Translations under genes and position numbers: made by a program
Notes under the pieces: model-generated
What the model saw: only the letters and a program-made list of their open reading frames with translations
Told to the model about the DNA's origin: nothing
Database searches by the model: none
DNA from: Azorhizobium oxalatiphilum
GTDB taxonomy: Bacteria > Pseudomonadota > Alphaproteobacteria > Rhizobiales > Xanthobacteraceae
Direction of reading: 5' to 3'
DNA length: 64,000 nucleotides
Assembly: GCF_014635325.1 (NCBI RefSeq)
Contig: NZ_BMCT01000004.1
Coordinates: forward strand, 372,001 to 436,000
Shown here: positions 16,599 through 24,353 of the stretch, piece after piece
Layout: each line of letters begins with the position of its first letter
Position numbering within the stretch: position 1 is the stretch's first letter

Positions 16599-16628
16599 CT
16601 TCGCTATGCCATCCATTGCATAGCGAAG
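16599..16628. promoter_or_regulatory. Putative ModE box B, perfect palindrome
   Basis: CTTCGCTATGC (16599-16609) and GCATAGCGAAG (16618-16628) form a perfect 11-bp inverted repeat with an 8-bp spacer. From CG (16602) to CG (16625) it is 24 bp, the span of the enterobacterial ModE consensus (CGCTATATA-N6-TATATAACG). No T-run follows, so it is less likely to be a terminator. Confidence 0.6.
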
Positions 16629-16723
16629 GGGGCGACCCAGCATTCCGTAAGAAGAGCGCTTCTGAAGAAATGCGTGTCACGCAACGGTCGTTCGCAGGGC
16701 ACGTTGCGACCCTTTGGTCGCAC

Positions 16724-16747
16724 CGCTATGATATCCACGCTATATCG
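16724..16747. promoter_or_regulatory. Putative ModE box C, just upstream of the ModE-like gene
   Basis: The 24-bp site begins CGCTAT and ends ATATCG with the same span as boxes A and B. It lies 47 bp before the ATG at 16795, consistent with autoregulation. ATATCGTGCGCAA (16742-16754) recurs identically at 13941-13953 upstream of the FecCD-type binding-protein gene. Confidence 0.5.
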
Positions 16748-16794
16748 TGCGCAAGCAATTGGAACCGGCGCGCGGGCGGGGAAAGCGACGCTCC

Positions 16795-17178
16795 ATGGCC
16801 ACCTTGAGTTTGCGCATCGACCTTGATCCCGGCGGCCGCATCGGCCCCGGCAAGATCGAGCTGCTGGAAAAGATCGCCTCGCTGGGCTCCATCTCCGCCG
16901 CCGGCCGGGCCATGAACATGTCCTACCGGCGGGCGTGGGAGCTGGTGGAGGAAACCAACCAGATCTTCGGCAAGCCGGTGGCAGTGCGCCAGATCGGCGG
17001 CAAGAGGGGCGGCGGCGCCACGCTCACCCCCCTCGGCCTCGCGCTCATCACCCGCTTCCGTGCGATCGAGCGCGCGGTGTCGGATGTGGCGCGCGAGCAC
17101 ATGACCGCCCTCCAGATCGAGGTGGAGCGTCCCGCGCCGGCGGCAGAGCATGCCGAGCCACCGGCCGAGGCGTCCTGA
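16795..17178 (+). CDS. ModE-like DNA-binding regulator (single domain)
   Basis: This 127-residue LysR-type winged-helix protein matches the ModE N-terminal domain: LSLRIDLDPGGRIGPGKIEL, LGSISAAGRAMNMSYRRAWE as recognition helix, VRQIGGKRGGGATLTPLG as wing, then a dimerisation helix. It lacks the C-terminal molbindin/TOBE domains of full ModE, as do many alphaproteobacterial homologues, so it may sense molybdate indirectly or not at all. The ATG at 16795 is preferred over a GTG at 16747 because the latter lies inside box C. It probably controls the DUF2325/DUF2478/transporter genes via the CGNTAT palindromes. The MFS gene ends convergently 4 bp away. Confidence 0.85.
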   Translation: MATLSLRIDLDPGGRIGPGKIELLEKIASLGSISAAGRAMNMSYRRAWELVEETNQIFGKPVAVRQIGGKRGGGATLTPLGLALITRFRAIERAVSDVAREHMTALQIEVERPAPAAEHAEPPAEAS

Positions 17179-17181
17179 ACT

Positions 17182-18495
17182 TCAGGCGGTGGCGGCCTTC
17201 GCCTTCTCCCGCACGCTGATCACGCCGAGCGAGGCGACGAGGCAGAGCACGCCGGCCACGAAGAAGGCGGGCAGATAGGTCTGGTAGAAGGTGCGGCTGA
17301 ACCCGGCGCCATAGGCCGCGAAGGCCGCGCCCAGTTGATGCCCGGCGAAGATCCAGCCGAACACGAGGTTCGCCCGGTCGCCGAAGCGGTCTGCCGCGAG
17401 CTTCACCGTCGGCGGCACGGTGGCCACCCAGTCCAGCCCGTAGAACACGGCGAAGATGGACAGCTCATAGAAGCTGAAGTCGGTGAAGGGCAGATAGATC
17501 AGCGACAGTCCGCGCAGGCCGTAATACCAGAATAGCAGCCAGCGGCTGTCGAAGCGGTCGGACAGCCAGCCCGACCCCACGGTGCCGAAGAAATCGAACA
17601 CGCCGATCACCGCCAGCATGCCGGCGGCGGCCACCGGCGCCATGCCGAAATCCCCGCACAGCGACACGAAATGCGTCTGCACGAGGCCGTTGGTGCTGGC
17701 CCCGCAGACGAAGAAGGTGCCGAACAGCACCCAGAAGGTGCGGGTGCGCGCGGCATCGCGCAACGCCACCAGCGGCGAGGCGAGCATGGCCCTGAACGTG
17801 TGCGGATGGGCGGGATGCGGCGTCGGCGCGGTGGCGCCATAGGGCCGCAGGCCGATGTCGGACGGCCGGTCGCGCATGAGCAGCAACACCACGCAGGCGG
17901 CGACCAGCAGCATGACGAGCACCAGCACCAGCGCACTGCGCCAGCCGAGTCGCTCGGTCAGTTCCGCCAACAGGGGCAGGAAGACCAGCTGGCCGGTGGC
18001 GGTGCTGGCGGTGAGCAGGCCCATCACCAGTCCCCGGCGCTGGGAAAACCAGCGCGTGGCGACGGTGGCGCCCAGCACCATGGCGGTGAGGCCGGTGCCG
18101 AAGCCCACCACCACGCCCCACAGCAGGAACAGGTGCCAGAGCTTGGTCATGAAGAAGGAGCCGAGCACGCCGGACGCGATCAGCGCGAGCGCCACGGAGG
18201 CCACGCGGCGGATGCCGAAACGGTTCATGAAGGCGGCCGCGAACGGCCCCATGAGGCCGAACAGAACAAGGCGGATGGCGAAGCCGGAGGAGATGTCCGC
18301 CGTCTGCCAGCCGAACTCGGCCTGCAGCGGGCCGATGAGCACGCCGGGCGCACCCACGGCGCCCGCCGTCACCAGCATGGTGAGGAAGGTGGTTGCCGCC
18401 ACCACCCATCCATAGTGGATGCCGCGCCGGGCGAGGAAGGCGGCCAGCGGCGAGGCGGGCGGGGAAGCGGCAGAACCGGGGGCGGAGGCATCCAT
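17182..18495 (-). CDS. MFS transporter (12 TM, OFA/monocarboxylate-like)
   Basis: A 437-residue major facilitator with about twelve transmembrane helices. The first is GWVVAATTFLTMLVTAGAVG, and the characteristic loop between TM2 and TM3 reads MNRFGIRRVASVALALIASG. The sequence ATRWFSQRRGLVMGLLTAST between TM4 and TM5 and the segment WLSDRFDSRWLLFWYYGLRG fit the oxalate:formate-antiporter/monocarboxylate branch of MFS. The substrate is unknown. A MarR gene lies upstream on the same strand, and a GGGTATATGCCC palindrome stands before the start codon, so it is very likely MarR-regulated. Confidence 0.88.
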   Translation of the reverse strand: MDASAPGSAASPPASPLAAFLARRGIHYGWVVAATTFLTMLVTAGAVGAPGVLIGPLQAEFGWQTADISSGFAIRLVLFGLMGPFAAAFMNRFGIRRVASVALALIASGVLGSFFMTKLWHLFLLWGVVVGFGTGLTAMVLGATVATRWFSQRRGLVMGLLTASTATGQLVFLPLLAELTERLGWRSALVLVLVMLLVAACVVLLLMRDRPSDIGLRPYGATAPTPHPAHPHTFRAMLASPLVALRDAARTRTFWVLFGTFFVCGASTNGLVQTHFVSLCGDFGMAPVAAAGMLAVIGVFDFFGTVGSGWLSDRFDSRWLLFWYYGLRGLSLIYLPFTDFSFYELSIFAVFYGLDWVATVPPTVKLAADRFGDRANLVFGWIFAGHQLGAAFAAYGAGFSRTFYQTYLPAFFVAGVLCLVASLGVISVREKAKAATA

Positions 18496-18516
18496 GGGCG
18501 GGAGGTCCGATTTTCA

Positions 18517-18528
18517 GGGTATATGCCC
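18517..18528. promoter_or_regulatory. MarR-type operator before the MFS gene
   Basis: GGGTATATGCCC, one mismatch from the perfect palindrome GGGTATATACCC found before the MarR gene. A second dyad, GCCCGTAAATGGGC (18526-18539), overlaps it. It lies 22-33 bp upstream of the MFS start. Confidence 0.65.
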
Positions 18529-18563
18529 GTAAATGGGCGTGGGAAGCGGCGTAATGGAATGGT

Positions 18564-18962
18564 TCAGAAGGCGGAGAGCAGGTCGCGCAACGCCTCGGAG
18601 CGCTGCGGACCCAGCCGTTCGGCGACGGCGGTCTGGCAGGCATCCCAGAGCGGGGCGGCGGCATCCAGTGTCTCGCGCCCGGTCTCGCTGAGGGCCACCA
18701 TGGCCTCGCGCTGGTCCTTGCCGCGCGTGAGCGAGACGAGGTCCATCTTCTCCAGCACCCGCACGTTGCGACCGATGGTGGAGCGGTCGAGTTCGGCGAG
18801 GCGGCCGAGTTCGGTCAGGCTCACCGGCTGGCGCCGCTGCACCGTGCGCAGCAGGGAGAATTGCGCGACATTGATCCCCGCCGGGGCGAGGGCCGCATCA
18901 TAGGTGCCGGCCAGCTTGCGGGTCGCCATCCGCAGCAGGGTGCAATAGCAGGAGGAGCTCAT
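18564..18962 (-). CDS. MarR-family transcriptional regulator
   Basis: The ATG at 18962 gives 132 residues starting MSSSCYCTLLRMATRKLAGT; the longer open frame upstream is shadow sequence. It contains the MarR winged helix VSLTELGRLAELDRSTIGRN with VRVLEKMDLVSLTRGKDQREAM as beta wing, and GINVAQFSLLRTVQRRQPVS before it. Two N-terminal cysteines (C5, C7) could respond to redox, which is speculative. It is 68 bp upstream of the MFS gene on the same strand. Identical operator cores before both genes indicate autoregulation and control of the transporter. Confidence 0.88.
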   Translation of the reverse strand: MSSSCYCTLLRMATRKLAGTYDAALAPAGINVAQFSLLRTVQRRQPVSLTELGRLAELDRSTIGRNVRVLEKMDLVSLTRGKDQREAMVALSETGRETLDAAAPLWDACQTAVAERLGPQRSEALRDLLSAF

Positions 18963-18968
18963 GGTCGC

Positions 18969-18980
18969 GGGTATATACCC
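18969..18980. promoter_or_regulatory. MarR operator before the MarR gene
   Basis: GGGTATATACCC is a perfect 12-bp palindrome 7 bp upstream of the MarR start codon. It matches the site at 18517-18528 in 11 of 12 positions. Confidence 0.7.
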
Positions 18981-19087
18981 ATATTGACCACGGCGTCCAG
19001 CCCCGCCGCTCCGCCGGCGGGGGCCTTGGCCCGGCGGGCAGGGGATCCCCGCCGGAGCGGAGATCCCGCTTGAGATGTCGGAGTGAC

Positions 19088-19879
19088 CTACTCGACCACG
19101 CACCAGCTCATCGTCGTATTGTTGGGATCGTGGCGCAGCCGAAGATTGTGAAGCCCGAGAACCTCCCGAACGGCAACGGTCTCGCCCGGGAAATTGGGGT
19201 AGTTCAGCTCGTCGAAGCAGAGCAGCGAGCCCTTCGGCATCCGTTCGAGGATCCGCTCCAGGACATGCTTGGTCGGGGCGTAGGCATCCATGTCGAAGAT
19301 GGCCATGGAGATGACCGCGCTCGGATTGACTTCGAGCCACGTGTCGAAGGTCTCGGTCACGTCGCCCTTCACCAGTTCGAACTTGCGCAGGTGAGAGATC
19401 GGCGAGTTCTGCTCGTGCGCCGCCAGAACCCGTTCAAGCTCGCGCTCGTAGCCGGACGGCGTCGCATAGCCACCCGCGTGCAGGCCGCTCTCCCGCTCCA
19501 CGTCCGACAGATCGTCGGTGAAGCCGGAGAAAGTGTCGAAGCCGACGATCCGGCGGAGATAGTTGTAAGGCTCGTACATGCCCCTGAGGTTGATCAGGGT
19601 CGAGAGAGTCCCGCCATAGAGCGTGCCGAACTCGCAGATCACGCCTGTGGTGCCGACGATCTCCTTGTAGCGGTCATTGAAGTACATCAGGCGGGACAGG
19701 GTGATGCGGTCCGCGAACAGCATCGCACTCGTCTTGTTCCAGACCGATGTGGGAATTTGGCCCATCAGGCCCGCGTGCAGGTCGCGCAGTGTCTGCCGAC
19801 GCTCATTGTCATGACCAGTTGCTTCAAGAGCAAACTGATCAACGGATTTATTCAGCCCCGACGGGTAATTCGCCACCAT
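19088..19879 (-). CDS. TylF/macrocin-type SAM-dependent O-methyltransferase family protein
   Basis: This 263-residue protein has a Rossmann methyltransferase core. GVICEFGTLYGGTLSTLINL is the glycine-rich SAM loop, RRIVGFDTFSGFTDDLSDVE carries the acidic residue after beta2, and the later strands include SMAIFDMDAYAPTKHVLERI and GSLLCFDELNYPNFPGETVA, which would include metal-binding acids as in TylF/MycF. Members methylate sugars or small metabolites in antibiotic or surface-glycan pathways. It has no partner genes; a 385-bp gap with lower GC lies upstream and a MarR gene lies downstream. It may be a transferred singleton. The substrate is unknown. Confidence 0.75.
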   Translation of the reverse strand: MVANYPSGLNKSVDQFALEATGHDNERRQTLRDLHAGLMGQIPTSVWNKTSAMLFADRITLSRLMYFNDRYKEIVGTTGVICEFGTLYGGTLSTLINLRGMYEPYNYLRRIVGFDTFSGFTDDLSDVERESGLHAGGYATPSGYERELERVLAAHEQNSPISHLRKFELVKGDVTETFDTWLEVNPSAVISMAIFDMDAYAPTKHVLERILERMPKGSLLCFDELNYPNFPGETVAVREVLGLHNLRLRHDPNNTTMSWCVVE

Positions 19880-20264
19880 TTACCCCACCATTCATGCAAA
19901 ACAACGTCCGTTGACCGTCGTTTCGTTGGCTTGTGTCAAACTGACGTGGGGGAATACATAACAAAAAGTTGACCAGAGGCGATGCGGTTTTTTGTTACCT
20001 CCAATATCTACTTCGCTGATGTGGAGCCGCGCCGACGCACAACCGATTTGATCTTGGTTGCCCTTCTCAGGGCGGGGAAATATCTGGATGAATTGGCTTC
20101 GAGTGACCACCGCCGCGACGTGACGGGAGGGGGCGGCCCATGGGGTGCCGCCCCGAAGCCTCCGGAGATGCTGCCCCCATAGGCGAGGGCGTCTTTGCTG
20201 CGTCGGGCAAGGCCATCGGCCGCAGGGGCCCGTTCCGCCCCGGCGTGGCGTGACTATCCGTTGC
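19880..20264. other. Gene-free region upstream of the methyltransferase
   Basis: No supported ORF. The first part is comparatively AT-rich (around 19940-20060). A GGGGCGGC (20130-20137)/GCCGCCCC (20147-20154) hairpin occurs near the right end; it is not followed by a T-run on either strand. The promoter of the leftward methyltransferase gene is probably in the AT-rich part. Confidence 0.5.
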
Positions 20265-21131
20265 TCAGGGCGCGTCCGGCCCGAAGGCGAAGCGCACCGT
20301 GCGGTTGACCGCCACCGGCAGCACGGACATGTGGGTCTCGCCCTCGAACACCACGCATTCCGCATGCACGCCGGGCAGGGCGGCGAGCCATGCGGCCATC
20401 TCGTGGGTGTCGTCCAGCCCCCGGCTGACCGTGAGGCGGGCAAGCCGGGCCTCGCGGTCGGACTGGTGCTCCTGAAACGGCGCCAGCGTCTGCTCATATT
20501 CGGCGGCGGCCAGCAGCACGCGGGCCGGGCGCGGGTTGGCCGCAAAGCCCGCCATGCCCTTCTTCACCACCGCATCCTCCCACCAGATGGCCGGGCTGAT
20601 GGCGATCCAGTTGGCGAAGGCGTCCGGCCGGTTGAACAGCATGTGCAGCACGAACAGCCCGCCGAAGGAGTGGCCGAAGATGGCCTGCCGCTTCGGGTCC
20701 ACCGTCAGCCGGCGGGCGATCTCGGGCTTCAGCTCCTCCTCGATGAAGGCGAGGAAGGCATCGGCGCCGCCGGTCTTCACCTCCGGGCCATCGGGCGTGA
20801 AGGGGGGATAGCTTGCGCCGGGCGGCGGCCCCAAATCCCAGGAACGGCGTACGCCGTCATAGGCGTCATCGGTGGGATAGCCGATGGCGATGAGGGCCGC
20901 CTCGCGCACGCCGGTGGCGAGCGGGTAGGCCGCCTGCACGCGCACCGCGTCCACCGCCGTGCCGATCACCGCATTGCCGTCGAGCATGTAGAGCGTCGGC
21001 CAGCCGTCCTTCGGCATCTCCGAGGTCGGAATGCGCAGGAAGATGCGCCAGGCCGGCCCGCCCGCGCGCGGCACGATGTCGAACTGCACCGTGCCCGGCA
21101 TGGGGGCATTCTTTTCGTTCTCGATGCTCAT
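20265..21131 (-). CDS. Esterase-D/IroE-Fes-like alpha/beta hydrolase, probable siderophore esterase
   Basis: About 288 residues from the ATG at 21131, with GAGGACC upstream. An ATG at 21143 overlapping the FhuB-like stop is an alternative. The alpha/beta-hydrolase nucleophile elbow is GHSFGG in KRQAIFGHSFGGLFVLHMLF. TLYMLDGNAVIGTAVD is the early strand region, the acidic residue is probably in the following segment, and the histidine is in EGETHMSVLP. Such PF00756 esterases (Fes, IroE, BesA) hydrolyse ferric siderophores after uptake. Being last in an FhuD/FhuB operon supports iron release from an ester siderophore. No signal peptide is seen, so it is probably cytoplasmic. Confidence 0.85.
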   Translation of the reverse strand: MSIENEKNAPMPGTVQFDIVPRAGGPAWRIFLRIPTSEMPKDGWPTLYMLDGNAVIGTAVDAVRVQAAYPLATGVREAALIAIGYPTDDAYDGVRRSWDLGPPPGASYPPFTPDGPEVKTGGADAFLAFIEEELKPEIARRLTVDPKRQAIFGHSFGGLFVLHMLFNRPDAFANWIAISPAIWWEDAVVKKGMAGFAANPRPARVLLAAAEYEQTLAPFQEHQSDREARLARLTVSRGLDDTHEMAAWLAALPGVHAECVVFEGETHMSVLPVAVNRTVRFAFGPDAP

Positions 21132-21139
21132 GGCGGTCC

Positions 21140-23146
21140 TCATTTGCGGGCCAGCAGCCACATCAGTACCGGGCCGCCGATCAAAGTTGCGATCAGGCCG
21201 GCCGGCATCTGCCAGGGAAAGGCGATCATGCGGCCCAGCCAGTCCGCCACCAGCATGAGCAGTCCGCCCACCAGCACCGCGCCGGCCAGTTGCGGCAGAG
21301 CGCGCCGAAGGCCAAGCCGGCTGGCGAGATGCGGCGCCATCAGGCCCACGAAGGTGAGCGGCCCCACCACCAGCGTGCCGGCGGCGGTCAGCACGGCGGA
21401 AAGCCCCAGCAGGATGAAGCGCACCCGGTTGAGGTTGAGCCCCACCGCCTGTCCCGGCGCATCGCCCAGCGGCATCAGGTCCAGCCAGCGCACGCACAGG
21501 GCGGTGAGGCCGATCAGCACCACGGCGCAGCCGGCGGCCCACACGGCCTGGGGGCCGTCCACCTGATAGGTGGAGCCGGTCATCCAGTTGAGCAGCAGCA
21601 AAGCATGGGGATCGCCGCTGGCGGTGATGGCCCCCACGAGCGCGTCACAGAGGGCGCCGAGCGCGATGCCCGCCAGCAGCACGCGGTCGGCGGAAAAGCC
21701 GGTCTTGCGGCTCAACAGGACGATCACCGCCAGCACGGCGAAGGCGCCCGCGCAGGAGGCAGCCAGAAGAAGCTCGCGATTGGCGGCCGAGACCGTGTAG
21801 ATGGCCAGCAGCAGGCCGAAGGCGGCACCGGCGCCCACGCCCAGCACTTCCGGGCTCGCCATGGGATTGCGGGTGAGCCGTTGCAGGATGCAGCCGGCCA
21901 GCGCCAGCATGCCTCCGGCGAACAAGGCGGCCAGCGCGCGCGGCGCACGCCACGGCATCAGGCCGGACAGTTCGGCGAAGCCCGCGATGGCCCAGCGGCC
22001 ATCCGGCGCGCGGCCGAGGGTGAGCGACAGCACGAGGCCGAGCGCCAGCAGGATCGCTAGGGAGCCGACGATGAGGGCGGGACGGCCTACGGATACGCTG
22101 CCGGGTGCCGCCTCGCTGCGCGGCGGCGCGGCGGCGGTGCGCAGGCGCGGCAGCAGCCACAGCAGCAGCGGCGAACCAAACACGGCCGTGACCGCTCCCG
22201 TCGGCAGGATGCCGCCGGCAATGCCGCCCGTGCGCAGCACCAGCTGATCGGTGAGCCACAGCAGGCCGGCGCCGATGACCGGCGACCAGACAAGCTGATC
22301 CCGCAGGCGGCGGGCACCGGACAGGCGCGCCAGCGCCGGGGCGATGAGGCCGATGAAACCGAACACCCCGATCCCGCTCACCACGAAGGCAGAGAGCGCC
22401 ACCGCCAGAGAAAGGGCCGCGAGGCGCGTGCCGTGCAGGGAGACGCCGAGGCTCTGCGCGCCGGCTTCCTCCAGCGAAAGCACGGTGAGGGGCCGGATCA
22501 TCAGTGCCAGCAGTCCGCCCACCACCGCGATCTGGATGGCGAGGCGCGTGACCGTGCTCCAGCCCTGCTGCACCAGCGAGCCGTTGCCCCAGATGAACAG
22601 GCCCAGCAGATAATGCTCGTTGAACAGCACCAGCGCCGCCGCGAGCGCCCCGCAATAGAGCGCCAGCACGAGGCCGGCGAGCACCACGGCGAGCGGCGAA
22701 AGCCCCTTGCGCCAGGACAAGGCGAAGACGATGGCCAGCGCACCTGCGCCGCCCGCCAGCGCCACCCATTCCGAGCCGAAGGCGAACAGGCCGGGCGCCC
22801 ACAGTGTCGCCAGCGCCAGCGCCAGCTTGGCGCCGGCGGAGATGCCCAGCGTGGAAGGCGAGGCCAGAGGATTGCGCAGCACCTGCTGGAAGATGGCCCC
22901 CGCCAGCGCCAGCGCCGCTCCCGCCAGCACGGCGGCGGCGGAGCGGGGCAGCAGGCTGTCATAGAAGAGCAGTTGCCGGATGTCGGACATGTCCGGCGCC
23001 AGCAGCGCCTGCGTCCAGAGGGCCGGCGGCAGCGTGCCGGCAAGGCTCAGCAGGCTGAGCATCGCGGCGGGCAGCACGAGCCCTGCCGCCAGCATCCAGG
23101 GTTGGAACGGACGGCTTGCGCGATGGGCAAGAACGGTATCAGCCAC
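21140..23146 (-). CDS. fhuB: Fused double FecCD permease (FhuB-like)
   Basis: This 668-residue protein is a tandem fusion of two FecCD permease modules with about twenty transmembrane helices, as in FhuB. The first half has LPRSAAAVLAGAALALAGAI, QQVLRNPLASPSTLGISAGA and GFIGLIAPALARLSGARRLR. The second repeats them as LAALFAGGMLALAGCILQRL, TRNPMASPEVLGVGAGAAFG and TFVGLMAPHLASRLGLRRAL. One fused chain replaces the usual permease dimer. It overlaps the binding-protein gene by 8 bp and the esterase start region follows immediately, so the three are one operon. The ATPase is encoded divergently at 24354. It imports ferric siderophores, probably of hydroxamate or catecholate type. Confidence 0.93.
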   Translation of the reverse strand: MADTVLAHRASRPFQPWMLAAGLVLPAAMLSLLSLAGTLPPALWTQALLAPDMSDIRQLLFYDSLLPRSAAAVLAGAALALAGAIFQQVLRNPLASPSTLGISAGAKLALALATLWAPGLFAFGSEWVALAGGAGALAIVFALSWRKGLSPLAVVLAGLVLALYCGALAAALVLFNEHYLLGLFIWGNGSLVQQGWSTVTRLAIQIAVVGGLLALMIRPLTVLSLEEAGAQSLGVSLHGTRLAALSLAVALSAFVVSGIGVFGFIGLIAPALARLSGARRLRDQLVWSPVIGAGLLWLTDQLVLRTGGIAGGILPTGAVTAVFGSPLLLWLLPRLRTAAAPPRSEAAPGSVSVGRPALIVGSLAILLALGLVLSLTLGRAPDGRWAIAGFAELSGLMPWRAPRALAALFAGGMLALAGCILQRLTRNPMASPEVLGVGAGAAFGLLLAIYTVSAANRELLLAASCAGAFAVLAVIVLLSRKTGFSADRVLLAGIALGALCDALVGAITASGDPHALLLLNWMTGSTYQVDGPQAVWAAGCAVVLIGLTALCVRWLDLMPLGDAPGQAVGLNLNRVRFILLGLSAVLTAAGTLVVGPLTFVGLMAPHLASRLGLRRALPQLAGAVLVGGLLMLVADWLGRMIAFPWQMPAGLIATLIGGPVLMWLLARK

Positions 23147-24065
23147 GGGCGCGACCCTCCGGCCCGAGGTGCAAAGCCAGCTGGCGGGCGAACCGCATGG
23201 CGGCGGGGACGGCGCCGAAGATCAGCAGGCCAGGCAGGCGCGCCACGCGACCGGCCTTGACCACCGGCAGGCTGTTCCAGATGGGATTGCGCGATATGGA
23301 GGCGAGCAGGTCCGGCGGCACGGGCTCGAAATAGATGAGGCTGCCATCCGGATCGGGCTTCAGCTCCTCGATGCCCAGATTGGCGAAGCCCCAGCTGTTG
23401 CTGGCGCCCTGATAGGCGTTGGGGATGTCGAGGCGCTGGAGCACGTCGTCGAACAGGCTGTTGGCGCCATAGACGCGCACATGCCGGTTATCGAGGAAGC
23501 TCAGCATATAGAGCGGGCGATGCCGGACGGCGGCGAGACGGTCGCGGGCCTGTGCGAAGGTGTCGTCCATCTCCGCCAGGAAGGCCTTGGCCTCTGCCTG
23601 CCGGCCGGTGAGTTCGCCGAGCCGCTCCACCATGCGGATGGCGAGGGCGAGCGGGCGTCCCTCGGGCACATAGAGGGAGAATTCGAACACCGGCGCGATC
23701 TGCCGCAGACGGTGGGCGATGCCGGCGGAATAGCCGGTGATCAGGATGGCATCGAGCTGCATCTGGGCCAGCAGCTCCAGATTGGGCTCGCGGTTGGAGC
23801 CGATGTTGATCACATCCGGCGGCAGCGGCGGCTCGATCACCCAGTCCTGCCAGTCGTTGGGGGCGACGAGGCCGACGGGCGGCTGGCCGATGGAGATCAG
23901 CGTCTCCGCGATGCCGTAATCCAGCGTGGCGAGCCGGCGCAGGGGAGGACGAAGCGCGGGCTCCGCCGCGCGGGCAGGGGCAACGGATGCCGTGGCGAGC
24001 GGGGCGGACAGAAGCCCGGTGACGAAGGCCCGCCGGTCGAGGCGTGCCTGTGCAGAGCTGGTCAA
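23139..24065 (-). CDS. fhuD: FhuD-like ferric-siderophore binding protein with Tat signal
   Basis: The start is uncertain: a TTG at 24065 preceded by GAGAAGAGAGA places a twin-arginine signal (LDRRAFVTGLLSAPLATASV) close to the N-terminus; ATGs at 24110 and 24173 are alternatives. The mature part has LATLDYGIAETLISIGQPPV, DVINIGSNREPNLELLAQMQ and NSWGFANLGIEELKPDPDGS, typical for cluster A-II/FhuD-type proteins that hold ferric siderophores. Tat export of FhuD homologues is known in alphaproteobacteria. It is the first gene of the FhuD-FhuB-esterase operon and divergent from the ATPase gene. The ligand is inferred to be a ferric siderophore. Confidence 0.85.
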   Translation of the reverse strand: MTSSAQARLDRRAFVTGLLSAPLATASVAPARAAEPALRPPLRRLATLDYGIAETLISIGQPPVGLVAPNDWQDWVIEPPLPPDVINIGSNREPNLELLAQMQLDAILITGYSAGIAHRLRQIAPVFEFSLYVPEGRPLALAIRMVERLGELTGRQAEAKAFLAEMDDTFAQARDRLAAVRHRPLYMLSFLDNRHVRVYGANSLFDDVLQRLDIPNAYQGASNSWGFANLGIEELKPDPDGSLIYFEPVPPDLLASISRNPIWNSLPVVKAGRVARLPGLLIFGAVPAAMRFARQLALHLGPEGRARG

Positions 24066-24207
24066 GGGGTCTCTCTTCTCCCGTTGGGATTGGCCTCCAT
24101 GCCGCATTCGGCCCGACCCCGGGCAGCATGGCGAGGGCGTGTGCCGAAGCCCCACCATGGCAACGGATCGCAAGCGTTGGAGCCATAACGCAACGAAAAA
24201 TCACATT

Positions 24208-24229
24208 CAAATGCAATAGTTTGTATTTG
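24208..24229. promoter_or_regulatory. Candidate iron-responsive operator between divergent fhuD and fhuC
   Basis: CAAATGCAA (24208-24216) and TTGTATTTG (24221-24229) form a near-perfect 9-bp dyad (8 of 9) with a 4-bp spacer in an AT-rich patch of the divergent promoter region. It could bind a Fur/Mur-type or other iron regulator. It does not match the ICE box or the RirA consensus closely. Confidence 0.4.
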
Positions 24230-24353
24230 TTCCAACCTGATCTCGGGATCGCTCTCGGCCTTTGACATTGTCCCCCGGCTTGGCGAAGACCATCATGGGT
24301 GGGCTGTTCTGGATGCGGCCACAGGGTGCGGATGGATCGCGCAGGCGGCCGCC

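Noticed and set aside
16599-16628. Rho-independent terminator after the DUF2478 gene
   Set aside because: The stem is followed by GGGGGCGACC rather than a T-run, and the sequence matches ModE-box geometry.
19892-20545. 217-residue minus-strand ORF across the gap and the esterase end
   Set aside because: It overlaps the esterase C-terminus in another frame and has Arg/Pro/Ser-rich shadow composition.
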